Below, piece by piece: positions 8,328 to 15,826 of a stretch of DNA of 36,291 bases; position 1 is the stretch's first letter; the number at the start of each line of letters is the position of its first letter. The notes beneath the pieces were generated by a model. It worked only from the letters and a program-made list of their open reading frames with translations. It was not told the origin of the DNA and did no database searches. Made by a program: the position numbers and the translations under genes. The DNA lies in the NCBI GenBank assembly GCA_024223715.1, contig JAAEOA010000250.1, forward strand, positions 1 to 36,291, written 5' to 3'. This DNA comes from a bacterium. Lineage in GTDB: Bacteria; Krumholzibacteriota; Krumholzibacteriia; LZORAL124-64-63.

Positions 8328-8409
8328 ACCTTTTTAGTGGGCTTTAAGCGAGTCTAATAATTTGCTATTTAAAAGCAAAGTGGCCCTTTCTCATTTCTGG
8401 GAGTCGCTA

Positions 8410-9921
8410 ATGATATTCAGACTTTCTCTTTTACTGAAGCCCTGCCCTGCAATAATCTCTGCAGCCATCATGGTTATTTTTCTCTTTGTGGCTCACCCTG
8501 CCAAATGCGAGGTCATCAATGAAGACTGGAAAATGATTGCCGGCGACGGTGGTTCCGGTTCCCAATTTGGTGTGTCCATTGCTATCAACGATGGGCTCAT
8601 TTGTATTGGAGCCTACAAGGATGATAACAATTTGACTGAAGCAGGAGCAGCCTACCTCTTCAGCGCCACCACTGGTGAAAAGCTTTTTCGCCTTGATGAA
8701 AACAACGCCCAGGGTGGAGATCATTTTGGAATTTCGGTCGACATTGGAAATGGCATGGCTGCAGTTGGCTCTCACGGTGCATACAATAATCCTAGTGCGG
8801 TTTTTCTTTTCTCGTTGGCCACCGGAAACCAAATACGAATGATTCAACCGTCTGACAGCGATTATGCTGGCTTTTTTGGAGCCTCATTGGCAATGGAAAA
8901 CAACCTCCTTGTGGTGGGTGACCCAGATGACGATGACAACGATTCTAACTCCGGTTCCGCTTATATTTTTGACAATACAACAGGTTCTCAACTCCTAAAA
9001 CTCCTTCCCAGCGACGGGGCTAGTTTCCAATATTTTGGCACATCAGTGGACATGGATTCAGGACTCGTGGTAGTAGGAGCACTGCAGGACGACGACAACG
9101 GAGTTTCGTCAGGTTCGGCTTATATTTTTGATGCGACCACCGGAGAACAACTTTTTAAATTAGTTGCCGACGATGGTGAACCCTTCGATCACTTTGGACA
9201 TAGTGTTGCTATTGATGATGGCATGGTTGCCGTAGGCGCTCCCTGGGAGTCTGTTGAAGTTGGTGCCGTTTATGTTTTTGACGCCAGTACCGGTGAACAA
9301 GTCTTCAAAATTGTGGCCAACACTGGGGCCGAGAATGATGAATTCGGTGATTCAGTTGACATCGATAACGGAATATTGGCTATAGGTGCTCCTGGCCGTA
9401 GCGACAATGGCTTAAGCTCTGGAATTGCTTACCTCTATGACTTGTCCACTGGTGAACAAATCCATCAGGTTTTTGCCACTGATACTGATCTTTTGGATCA
9501 TTTTGGAACATCAATTGCTTTGCATGGAGGCATGCTGGTAAGTGGCGCAGATTTTGATCGAACCAATAACGTTTTTGTCGGTGCTGCTTATGCATTCAGC
9601 TTTAGCCATGGCGGTGTTTCGTCGGCCCCGGTTTCGGCTTCAGGTATTAATTTGTACCCCAACTACCCCAATCCATTCAATCCTGGCACTACCATTGGGT
9701 ACAGTCTTGAACAGGATGGGCTTGTTGAGTTGGCCGTATATTCCCTTAAAGGTGAGTTGGTTCGGGTTTTGGTTAACCGTTGGCAGACTTCAGGTGTAAT
9801 GCATTCCGCCTTTTGGGATGGAAAAGACTCATTCGGCCGAACCCAGGCCAGTGGAGTTTATTATTCCCTGTTAAGAAGTAAAGACCACGTGCACAAACAA
9901 AAAATGGTCCTTCTGAAGTAA
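8410..9921 (+). CDS. Secreted FG-GAP/integrin-like beta-propeller protein with FlgD-type C-terminal sorting tail
   Basis: This 503-residue protein has an N-terminal signal peptide (hydrophobic core around IISAAIMVIFLFVAHPA) and seven FG repeats of about 50 residues: the turn occurs as QFG, HFG, FFG, YFG, HFG, EFG and HFG, each followed by a glycine-rich GAP-like or GSAYIF strand. Seven repeats would close a seven-bladed propeller. Several blades carry aspartate-rich loops (for example DDDDNDSNSG) that could bind calcium. From residue 418 a tail begins with NYPNPFNPGTTI, passes a GVYY segment and ends in KMVLLK; this FlgD-Ig-like domain is known as a cell-surface or secretion signal in FCB-type bacteria. 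The start at 8410 is preferred because GGGAG lies seven bases upstream; a TTG at 8362 would lengthen the leader without a binding site. A surface adhesion or binding role is inferred; no catalytic residues are seen. Confidence 0.85.
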   Translation: MIFRLSLLLKPCPAIISAAIMVIFLFVAHPAKCEVINEDWKMIAGDGGSGSQFGVSIAINDGLICIGAYKDDNNLTEAGAAYLFSATTGEKLFRLDENNAQGGDHFGISVDIGNGMAAVGSHGAYNNPSAVFLFSLATGNQIRMIQPSDSDYAGFFGASLAMENNLLVVGDPDDDDNDSNSGSAYIFDNTTGSQLLKLLPSDGASFQYFGTSVDMDSGLVVVGALQDDDNGVSSGSAYIFDATTGEQLFKLVADDGEPFDHFGHSVAIDDGMVAVGAPWESVEVGAVYVFDASTGEQVFKIVANTGAENDEFGDSVDIDNGILAIGAPGRSDNGLSSGIAYLYDLSTGEQIHQVFATDTDLLDHFGTSIALHGGMLVSGADFDRTNNVFVGAAYAFSFSHGGVSSAPVSASGINLYPNYPNPFNPGTTIGYSLEQDGLVELAVYSLKGELVRVLVNRWQTSGVMHSAFWDGKDSFGRTQASGVYYSLLRSKDHVHKQKMVLLK

Positions 9922-10105
9922 TGGCTACAACTCTACCTGGCAAAAGGCCCAATGGGATGTTGCTACCGGTGCTCCCCAAAGCACGAACTGATACTTTTTA
10001 AGTCCGCAGGACCGCCTCAGGTATTCTTCGCGATCCAGGCTCATTTCGATTATGCTTTGTGCTACTGTTTTCGGATTGCATGAGAAACGTTTGGAATACT
10101 TCAAG

Positions 10106-12343
10106 ATGCCTAAAAATTTCGAACTCCTGGCACCCGGCGGTGATCTGGATTCCATAAAAGCTGCAATTGCAGGTGGAGCCGACGCCATTTACTGCGGCTT
10201 AAGCCATTTCAACGCAAGAAACCGGGCCAAAAATATTTCTTTTGAAGACTTTTGCAGAGTCATCAAACTGGCCCACAACAACCATTGCCAGGTTTTTCTG
10301 ACTCTCAACATCATTATTCTGGAAAGTGAATTCCCCACTCTCATTAAGCTGCTAAATAAGTTAGCAAACAAAAGAGTCGATGGAATCATTGTCCAGGACC
10401 TGGGTTTGTTTTATCTGCTGTCCACCTATTTTGAAAATCTTGATGTCCATGCCTCTACCCAGTGCACAACACACAACAGTGGGCAAATAAATTTCCTTAA
10501 AAAACTGTCGGTTACCAGAGTTAATCTTTCCAGAGAACTAAATATCCAGGAGATAAAAGATCTGACTGAATCAGCTCATCAAAACAACATTTTGACAGAA
10601 GTTTTTGTGCACGGCTCCTACTGCATCGCTTTTTCCGGACTCTGTAATATTAGCTCGGTTGTCAGTGGTAAATCCGGCAATCGGGGTCAGTGCAGCCAAC
10701 CCTGCCGAGACCAATACCTGACTACTTCAGCCGGCAAGGATTTCCCGCTTAACATGAAAGACAATTCCGCGTTTTTTGATCTGGATAAGTTGTCAGATGC
10801 AGGAGTGGATTCACTTAAAATTGAAGGGAGAATCAAAAAGTTCCACTATGTATATACCGTCGTAGATTGCTGGAGAAAACAACTCTCCCGCTATTACAGC
10901 CAAAACCAAACCCAGGGTGACAGCAGCAATCTTTATAAAGTTTTTAACCGCGATTTTTCAAACTCGTATCTGACTGGGAAAATTGGCAGTGACATGTTTA
11001 TTGATAATCCCTTCGACAATTCACTTCAACACCTATCCCAACTGCGGGGGCATTCTGAAGATAAGCAGGTATTCAGCCAGGAACTGTATGATGAAAAAGA
11101 AGAAATGGTTAAAATTGCCCAGAACAAAATCCAGGATCTAGTTGTCGAAAAAACGCCGTTAACTCTCAACATTTCCGGGAAGATAAATTCACTGCTGAAA
11201 GTGACCATGGAAATCGCCGGGAAATCCTTTGATTTGTATTCTGAAAGTAACCTCATTGCAGCCGACCGGCACTGTATTAAACGCAGCAGTTTGCAGAAAA
11301 GATTTAGGCTGCTGAACACGGAAGAATTTTTTATTCAAGACTTGAACCTGGACCAACTTCAGGACGGCCTCTTTATCCCATTTCCCGAACTTTCTTCTAT
11401 GAGTAAAAGAGCTCAGTTTATTTTGAATGGTGAACGGGACATCGTTGCCCCGATTGACCTCCCCGTTTTGAAGAAGGAAACTGAACGGAAGATCAATCCG
11501 TCTCTGTCGATATTGATTTCGTCTCCCGCGGATCTGAACCTGTGCGAAAGAACTTCGACCGATGTCTACTACGAGTTGCCGAGTTGCTTCAAAAGCAGTG
11601 ATCCTGAACTTGAAGATCTATTCCTGAAAAATAAAGATCTGATCCCCTGGTTTCCGCCAATTCTCATTGGAGAAGATTTTAATGCCGCGGCAAATTTTCT
11701 GAAGCGCATTCAGCCTAAACGTATTGTTACGAACAATACCGGCATTGCTTATTCAGCTTTTGAAAACGGAATCCCCTGGATAGCGGGACCTCATCTTCAA
11801 ACAGCCAATTCTTTCACCCTGCAGGCAATGAAGGAAAAGTTTAACTGTTGTGGAGCTTTTCTTTCCAATGAACTCAATAAAAACCAAATCGAAAAAATTG
11901 CCCCACCAGCCGATTTCAAACTCTACTATAGCATCTATCATCCCATTCTTCTGATGACCAGTAGACAGTGCCTGTTTCTTCAGGTTACCGGTTGCTCAAA
12001 AAGCACTATCGATAGTTCTTGCCTGCCGGAATGTACCAAGACTGCTTCAATTGAGAATTTGAAGGATGCCTCTTTCCTGATTGATAAACAACCGGGTGAT
12101 TATAACTCCCTTTTCAACAGTAAAAATCTACTGAATTTAGATATACTCGACGATTTGCCCGATTTTTTCAGCGGGTTTATGATTGATTTGCGGGATATTG
12201 GCACTGAAACTGATGTTGGATTGAACAAGGCGGAAATAGTAAACCTATTTGACGACAGTTTAAGCCATGACCCTGAGGCAAAAGAGTTTCTTAAGCAAAC
12301 AATAGGTCCATGGACAAACGACCAGTACAGACGTGGGCTTTAA
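10106..12343 (+). CDS. Peptidase U32 family protein, RlhA/TrhP-like RNA hydroxylation type
   Basis: This 745-residue protein starts with the typical U32 beginning FELLAPGGDLDSIKAAI and contains the U32 signature at about residues 165-184 (EVFVHGSYC followed by SGLCNISS). A second cysteine group, GQCSQPCRDQY, follows; in this family four cysteines are thought to hold an iron-sulfur cluster. E. coli members RlhA and TrhP are needed for 5-hydroxycytidine in 23S rRNA and 5-hydroxyuridine in tRNA, using prephenate-derived chemistry, so an RNA-modification role is more likely than proteolysis. The length is nearer to RlhA (about 650) than to TrhP (about 450) and includes a large C-terminal extension. 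I chose the ATG at 10106 because the conserved domain starts immediately after it; an ATG at 10052 is possible and neither has a strong ribosome binding site. Which RNA is modified cannot be told. Confidence 0.8.
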   Translation: MPKNFELLAPGGDLDSIKAAIAGGADAIYCGLSHFNARNRAKNISFEDFCRVIKLAHNNHCQVFLTLNIIILESEFPTLIKLLNKLANKRVDGIIVQDLGLFYLLSTYFENLDVHASTQCTTHNSGQINFLKKLSVTRVNLSRELNIQEIKDLTESAHQNNILTEVFVHGSYCIAFSGLCNISSVVSGKSGNRGQCSQPCRDQYLTTSAGKDFPLNMKDNSAFFDLDKLSDAGVDSLKIEGRIKKFHYVYTVVDCWRKQLSRYYSQNQTQGDSSNLYKVFNRDFSNSYLTGKIGSDMFIDNPFDNSLQHLSQLRGHSEDKQVFSQELYDEKEEMVKIAQNKIQDLVVEKTPLTLNISGKINSLLKVTMEIAGKSFDLYSESNLIAADRHCIKRSSLQKRFRLLNTEEFFIQDLNLDQLQDGLFIPFPELSSMSKRAQFILNGERDIVAPIDLPVLKKETERKINPSLSILISSPADLNLCERTSTDVYYELPSCFKSSDPELEDLFLKNKDLIPWFPPILIGEDFNAAANFLKRIQPKRIVTNNTGIAYSAFENGIPWIAGPHLQTANSFTLQAMKEKFNCCGAFLSNELNKNQIEKIAPPADFKLYYSIYHPILLMTSRQCLFLQVTGCSKSTIDSSCLPECTKTASIENLKDASFLIDKQPGDYNSLFNSKNLLNLDILDDLPDFFSGFMIDLRDIGTETDVGLNKAEIVNLFDDSLSHDPEAKEFLKQTIGPWTNDQYRRGL

Positions 12344-12387
12344 GATTCTGGCTTTAAGATTCTGGCGTAAAAATTCTGGCTTTAAGA
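12337..12387 (+). repeat. Tandem 14-base repeats across the end of the U32 gene
   Basis: The unit GCTTTAAGATTCTG occurs at 12337-12350 and 12351-12364, a diverged copy at 12365-12378, and a partial copy from 12379. The U32 stop codon TAA (12341-12343) lies inside the first copy. A short hairpin (GGCTT, TAAG, AAGCC) at 12378-12391 ends the array. It looks like slippage duplication in the 3' untranslated region. Confidence 0.75.
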
Positions 12388-12400
12388 AGCCAACCACCGC

Positions 12401-12730
12401 CTATTCCACCGATCCGCCCAAAGAAGACAACAACTTAGTCCGATATTTTTCAAAAGCCCTTTTCCCCTCATCAGTAAGCGAATAAGCCGTACGAGGTTTT
12501 TTCTCTACAAAAGATTTTTCCACCGCCACATATCCAGCCTTTTCCAACTTGGCCATGTGAGTGGACAAATTCCCCCGCGTGAGCGCTGTTTGCTCCATCA
12601 GAAAAAGAAAATCCACTTCATCCACTACATATAGAAAAGAGACAACGGCCAAACGCCCCGGCTCGTGAATAATTTTATCCAACCCGGTCAGGGTTTGTGA
12701 TTTTTCCGGTGATGGCTCAGACCTGTTCAT
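12401..12730 (-). CDS. Winged-helix transcriptional regulator (ArsR/MarR-like, HTH_34 type)
   Basis: This 109-residue protein is a small winged helix-turn-helix regulator. The domain runs from LDKIIHEPGRLAVVSFL, through the recognition helix region LTRGNLSTHMAKLEKAGY, to a wing and the dimerisation-like end with RTAYSLTDEGKRAFEKY. This is the pattern of the family that senses or regulates a partner membrane protein. It overlaps the upstream membrane-protein gene by 14 bases and has a GAGG box six bases before its ATG inside that gene, so the two are translationally coupled. The palindrome in the spacer of the operon's promoter (13406-13420) is the obvious candidate operator, which would make it an autorepressor. 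The signal is unknown. Confidence 0.85.
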   Translation of the reverse strand: MNRSEPSPEKSQTLTGLDKIIHEPGRLAVVSFLYVVDEVDFLFLMEQTALTRGNLSTHMAKLEKAGYVAVEKSFVEKKPRTAYSLTDEGKRAFEKYRTKLLSSLGGSVE

Positions 12731-13349
12731 CAGTTTCCTCCACAGGCTGAACGGGATGAGTGCGCAGGAAATTCAGAAAAATTGCCAACCCCATAAGCAG
12801 GCATAACAATCCCATTCCCAGGGCCCAGCGGGAAATGCCCGTATATACCGATTCAACATTCATCATGGAGCAGGATACACCCCACCCAATGCAGGCCAGA
12901 AACAAGAAATAGTGCCTCTTGAACCCTGATTTTTGTGCCGCATACAAAAAGCCCCCGGAACAAAAGCCTCCCGTAATGGCTGGCATCCATTTCATCCAAT
13001 AGTCCCAGCTGCTCACTTCGCCAAAGGCCAGAAGCCCCGCGCCCACCACAAAAACAATGATTCCCAGATAGCGCAAAACCCCCAGACCAAATTCCCGGGG
13101 CGATTCTTCATCTGTTTTCAACTTTACGTACCCGATGCGAGGGTAAGTGAATCGTTCTTTGAAAAGCTTCACGCCCCAACGGGCCGGAAAGATGAGCAAT
13201 GCCGGCGCCCAGGCCAATTGGGGAGTGATCACGGCACGGGCAATAAAGAACAGCATGATTCCCATGAAAAATTCAAGGAGGCCATCCTGGGCATCGTATC
13301 GATAGGCTTGGCGCTTAATACGGTTCAGATCTAAAGAGTTTTCCATCAT
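12717..13349 (-). CDS. Integral membrane protein paired with a winged-helix regulator
   Basis: I do not recognise a named function. The 210-residue protein has a cytoplasmic-looking N-terminus (LDLNRIKRQAYRYDAQDGL), then about six hydrophobic segments in pairs: residues near 26-65, 88-135 and 145-195, separated by charged loops. It ends in an acidic tail. The start at 13349 (MMENS) fits better than a longer one at 13373 because the purine-rich GAAAGAAG box lies just upstream of it, though the box is weak. It is the first gene of a two-gene operon with the winged-helix regulator, whose start it overlaps. Pairs of this make-up are common and poorly characterised. Nothing in the sequence suggests a transported substrate. 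Confidence 0.75.
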   Translation of the reverse strand: MMENSLDLNRIKRQAYRYDAQDGLLEFFMGIMLFFIARAVITPQLAWAPALLIFPARWGVKLFKERFTYPRIGYVKLKTDEESPREFGLGVLRYLGIIVFVVGAGLLAFGEVSSWDYWMKWMPAITGGFCSGGFLYAAQKSGFKRHYFLFLACIGWGVSCSMMNVESVYTGISRWALGMGLLCLLMGLAIFLNFLRTHPVQPVEETDEQV

Positions 13350-13381
13350 TACTTCTTTCGTTCTTCCAGCCACATACAGCG

Positions 13382-13426
13382 CAAACTGGTTTGTATATCA
13401 TATCGGTTTGTAACGCAAACTGTCAA
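13382..13426 (-). promoter_or_regulatory. Promoter with operator-like palindromes for the membrane protein/regulator operon
   Basis: Read on the minus strand, a perfect -35 TTGACA (13421-13426) and a near-perfect -10 TATGAT (13397-13402) are 18 bases apart. Inside the spacer is GTTTGCGTTACAAAC (13406-13420), a GTTTG/CAAAC inverted repeat, and a second pair of the same arms (CAAAC-TG-GTTTG) spans 13382-13393 near the predicted start of transcription. Binding at either would block RNA polymerase, so self-repression by the operon's own winged-helix protein is the simplest reading. Confidence 0.75.
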
Positions 13427-13577
13427 GAAAAAAGAATTCAAACGAAATGAACCCCAAAACAAACAGCTAAAAACCACATAACCATGCGATTACCTCCCAC
13501 AAAAAATTCTTGTATCATACATTTGTTATCAAAACATGCCATTCGCTCAAGGTGAGACCCAAACCGCAGGTGAAACC

Positions 13578-14791
13578 ATGATTTCCCCAGGCCCAACAGT
13601 TAACAAACCTTCGCCCCTAAAACGAGTCGGCCTTCTACTCATTGTTTTTGTGTTTGTGATCTCTGGCCAATCCCTATCCCAAATCACATACGATGATTTT
13701 GAAATTATTCCCGACGATGCTGCTGCGGGCGATCAATTCGGCATGTCCGTGGACATAGATGATGGCATCATTGCCGCCGGTGCACCCTTCCACCAGGACA
13801 ATGGTTGGCGATCCGGAACAGCCTATCTTTTTGATGCGGCGACAGGAACCCAGCTCTTCAAGCTTCTGCCCGATGACGGAGAAAGTCGTCATGGCTTTGG
13901 CCATGCCATTGCTGTTGGAGATGGCATTGTCGCCGTTGGGCCGTATCGTGACGATGACCTCGGCAACAACACCGGCTCGGTTTATATTTTTGATGCGGAA
14001 ACGGGACAACAAATCAGCGAAATTTATGCAGGAGATCCCTCCCACCAAGAAGAGTTTGGCAGTGCAGTTGCCATTGACGACGGAATTCTCGCTGTTGGTG
14101 CTCATAAGGATTGGTATAATGACGGGGCAGCTTATCTTTTTGATGTGGCAACTTTACAACAGCTCCACAAATTGGTCCCCTCAACTGTATTTCTGGGAGA
14201 TGATTTTGGCGGATCTATTGATATCAGTGACGGTAAGGTTGCCGTAGGCGCAAAAGATAGTGAAGATAATGGTACAGCCTCTGGCTCCGTTTTTCTTTTC
14301 GATGCATCAACTGGGGAACAAATCACAAAATTCCTACCCGGTGATGGCGCCTGGGCCGATCACTTTGGCTTAGATGTTGCCTTGCAAAATGGAGTTTTGG
14401 TTGGGGGAGCAGATGGGGCCGATAACGTTGGCCAGGGATCCGGAGCGGTTTACGCCGTTTCGTATGAGGCTGGAGGGACTTCCGATGTTCCTGACGCTTC
14501 AGATAATCCGGCAAACCTGGTTCTGCATCCCAATTACCCAAACCCCTTTAACCCCAGCACAACCATCAGTTACAATATTAAGAAGGATTGCCACGTAAAA
14601 TTGGAAATCTATTCCATGCGGGGCCAACGGGTGCGCACTTTGGTTGACGGTTGGCAAACATCCGGAGTTCGCCAAACTGTAGTTTGGAATGGCCAGGATG
14701 CTTCGGGCAAGTCATGTCCAGTGGCGTTTATTATGCGCGATTGCGCGACGGCTCAGAAACGGTCATGAATAAAATGGTTTTATTAAAGTAG
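13578..14791 (+). pseudogene. FG-GAP beta-propeller protein with sorting tail, frameshifted near its 3' end
   Basis: This is a paralog of the 8410-9921 gene. The start at 13578 has AGGTGA just upstream and gives a signal peptide (RVGLLLIVFVFVISGQSLSQ). Five FG repeats follow (QFG, GFG, EFG, DFG, HFG), then NYPNPFNPSTTI from residue 319 and an FlgD-like tail. After DASGK the frame runs into SCPVAFIMRDC and stops at 14766-14768, which matches nothing in the paralog. In the +2 frame, from 14711, the sequence reads MSSGVYYARLRDGS and ends NKMVLLK with a stop at 14789-14791, exactly the expected ending. Insertion of one base next to 14711 would restore the full protein. This is either a true one-base deletion that removes the end of the sorting signal or a sequencing/assembly error. 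Without the tail the protein might be exported but not anchored or secreted. Confidence 0.8.
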
Positions 14792-14817
14792 ATTATTTCT
14801 TCAATATTTTACAGGAA

Positions 14818-14848
14818 GGCCCCCGTCCCAATAGTGGGTACGGGGGCC
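14818..14848. terminator. GC-rich hairpin between convergent genes
   Basis: A stem of nine pairs (14818-14826 with 14840-14848) continues, after a single bulged T, into four more pairs closing an ATAG loop. It lies between the FG-GAP gene and the convergent exported-protein gene. There is no long T run on either side, so termination would be weak or factor-assisted. Confidence 0.55.
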
Positions 14849-14897
14849 TCAATGCAGAACGGAAGAATGGCATAATAAAACAGCCTATATTCCAGAT

Positions 14898-15653
14898 TTA
14901 TTGATCCTTCACACTGATATTATCCACATAAAAAGTTCCGGGACCATCGTTCCAACTGGCAAAGCTGATGTGGCTTATCTTGTTGGGTGTCCTTCCTTTA
15001 CTGTAGAAAGACTCCAACTCGAAAGCATCGACAACGCCATCAATAGTCACCGCGTAATAACCCTCGGGAATGTTAGCTTCCACTTTTATAGTGTACCAGG
15101 TGTTCAGATCCAGGTTTTCAGCCACCAGAGTGCGGTCAGCCCACTTGTTGCTGCCTTCCCGGGCAAAAAGATTAATTTTCCCCGGTTCGGTGGAGTTTTC
15201 GAAGCCCAGGAAGACAAAACGCTCTTTCCCGGTACTGTTTGGACCACCTTTTTTGTCTTTAACCCGGCCAAGGAACATAAAACCACTGCGGTTGTGTTCC
15301 GGAAGAATTTCTTTGACTAAAATATCGTAACTGGCTGAGACAGCCAGCTTTTGAGGTTCAGCCAAGCGGTAGCTCAAATAGGTATTCCACTCGGGACTGC
15401 CAATAATAACAGCTTTTTTGGTCTTGTTGCCCTTGATGTTTTTCTTGCTAAGCTTCAGTAAGTCGCGGCCTGCATCTGTGTCGTGGCGACTTTCGTACCA
15501 ATCGAGGCCCTTGCTGTCTTTACGCAGGTCCTTACCGTTTTTTACGTCTTCAAAATCACCATTGGGAACCAATTCGGCAGCCAAAGCCTGACCCAAACCG
15601 GAGACAAGAAGAACGATCACGAACAGGAAAAACGGGCGAAAACGAATCAACAT
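14898..15653 (-). CDS. Exported protein with carbohydrate-binding-like beta-sandwich, function unknown
   Basis: The 251-residue protein has a clear signal peptide (MLIRFRPFFLFVIVLLVSGLG, cleavage probably after QALA) and a mature part beginning AELVPNGDFED. That opening, and the ending with FASWNDGPGTFYVDNISVKD, are the usual first and last strands of jelly-roll carbohydrate-binding-type modules. The middle contains WYTIKVEANIPEGYYAVTIDG, a LamG-like strand pattern. No catalytic motif or membrane anchor is visible. The start at 15653 is preferred over 15668 because GGAAGGAA lies just before its ATG. It is a single gene, convergent with the damaged FG-GAP gene and divergent from guaA. Binding of a polysaccharide or a cell-surface role is inference from fold only. 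Confidence 0.75.
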   Translation of the reverse strand: MLIRFRPFFLFVIVLLVSGLGQALAAELVPNGDFEDVKNGKDLRKDSKGLDWYESRHDTDAGRDLLKLSKKNIKGNKTKKAVIIGSPEWNTYLSYRLAEPQKLAVSASYDILVKEILPEHNRSGFMFLGRVKDKKGGPNSTGKERFVFLGFENSTEPGKINLFAREGSNKWADRTLVAENLDLNTWYTIKVEANIPEGYYAVTIDGVVDAFELESFYSKGRTPNKISHISFASWNDGPGTFYVDNISVKDQ

Positions 15654-15826
15654 TTTGGTTCCTTCCAAAGGAGTAGGAGCGGAAATTATGGTCCACTATT
15701 AGAAATCATGGGGAATTATACAACATGTAGGTTGAGGAAATCCTCCCTTTTGTGTTACTTATGGGCAGAAATTTTGGGGCTCAATGAATAAAGCCCTGCC
15801 GCTGCCAACTTCAGGACGGTGCCACG

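Noticed and set aside
8362..8409. Upstream TTG start for the FG-GAP gene
   Set aside because: The ATG at 8410 has a GGGAG box at the right distance and gives a normal signal peptide; the longer version does not.
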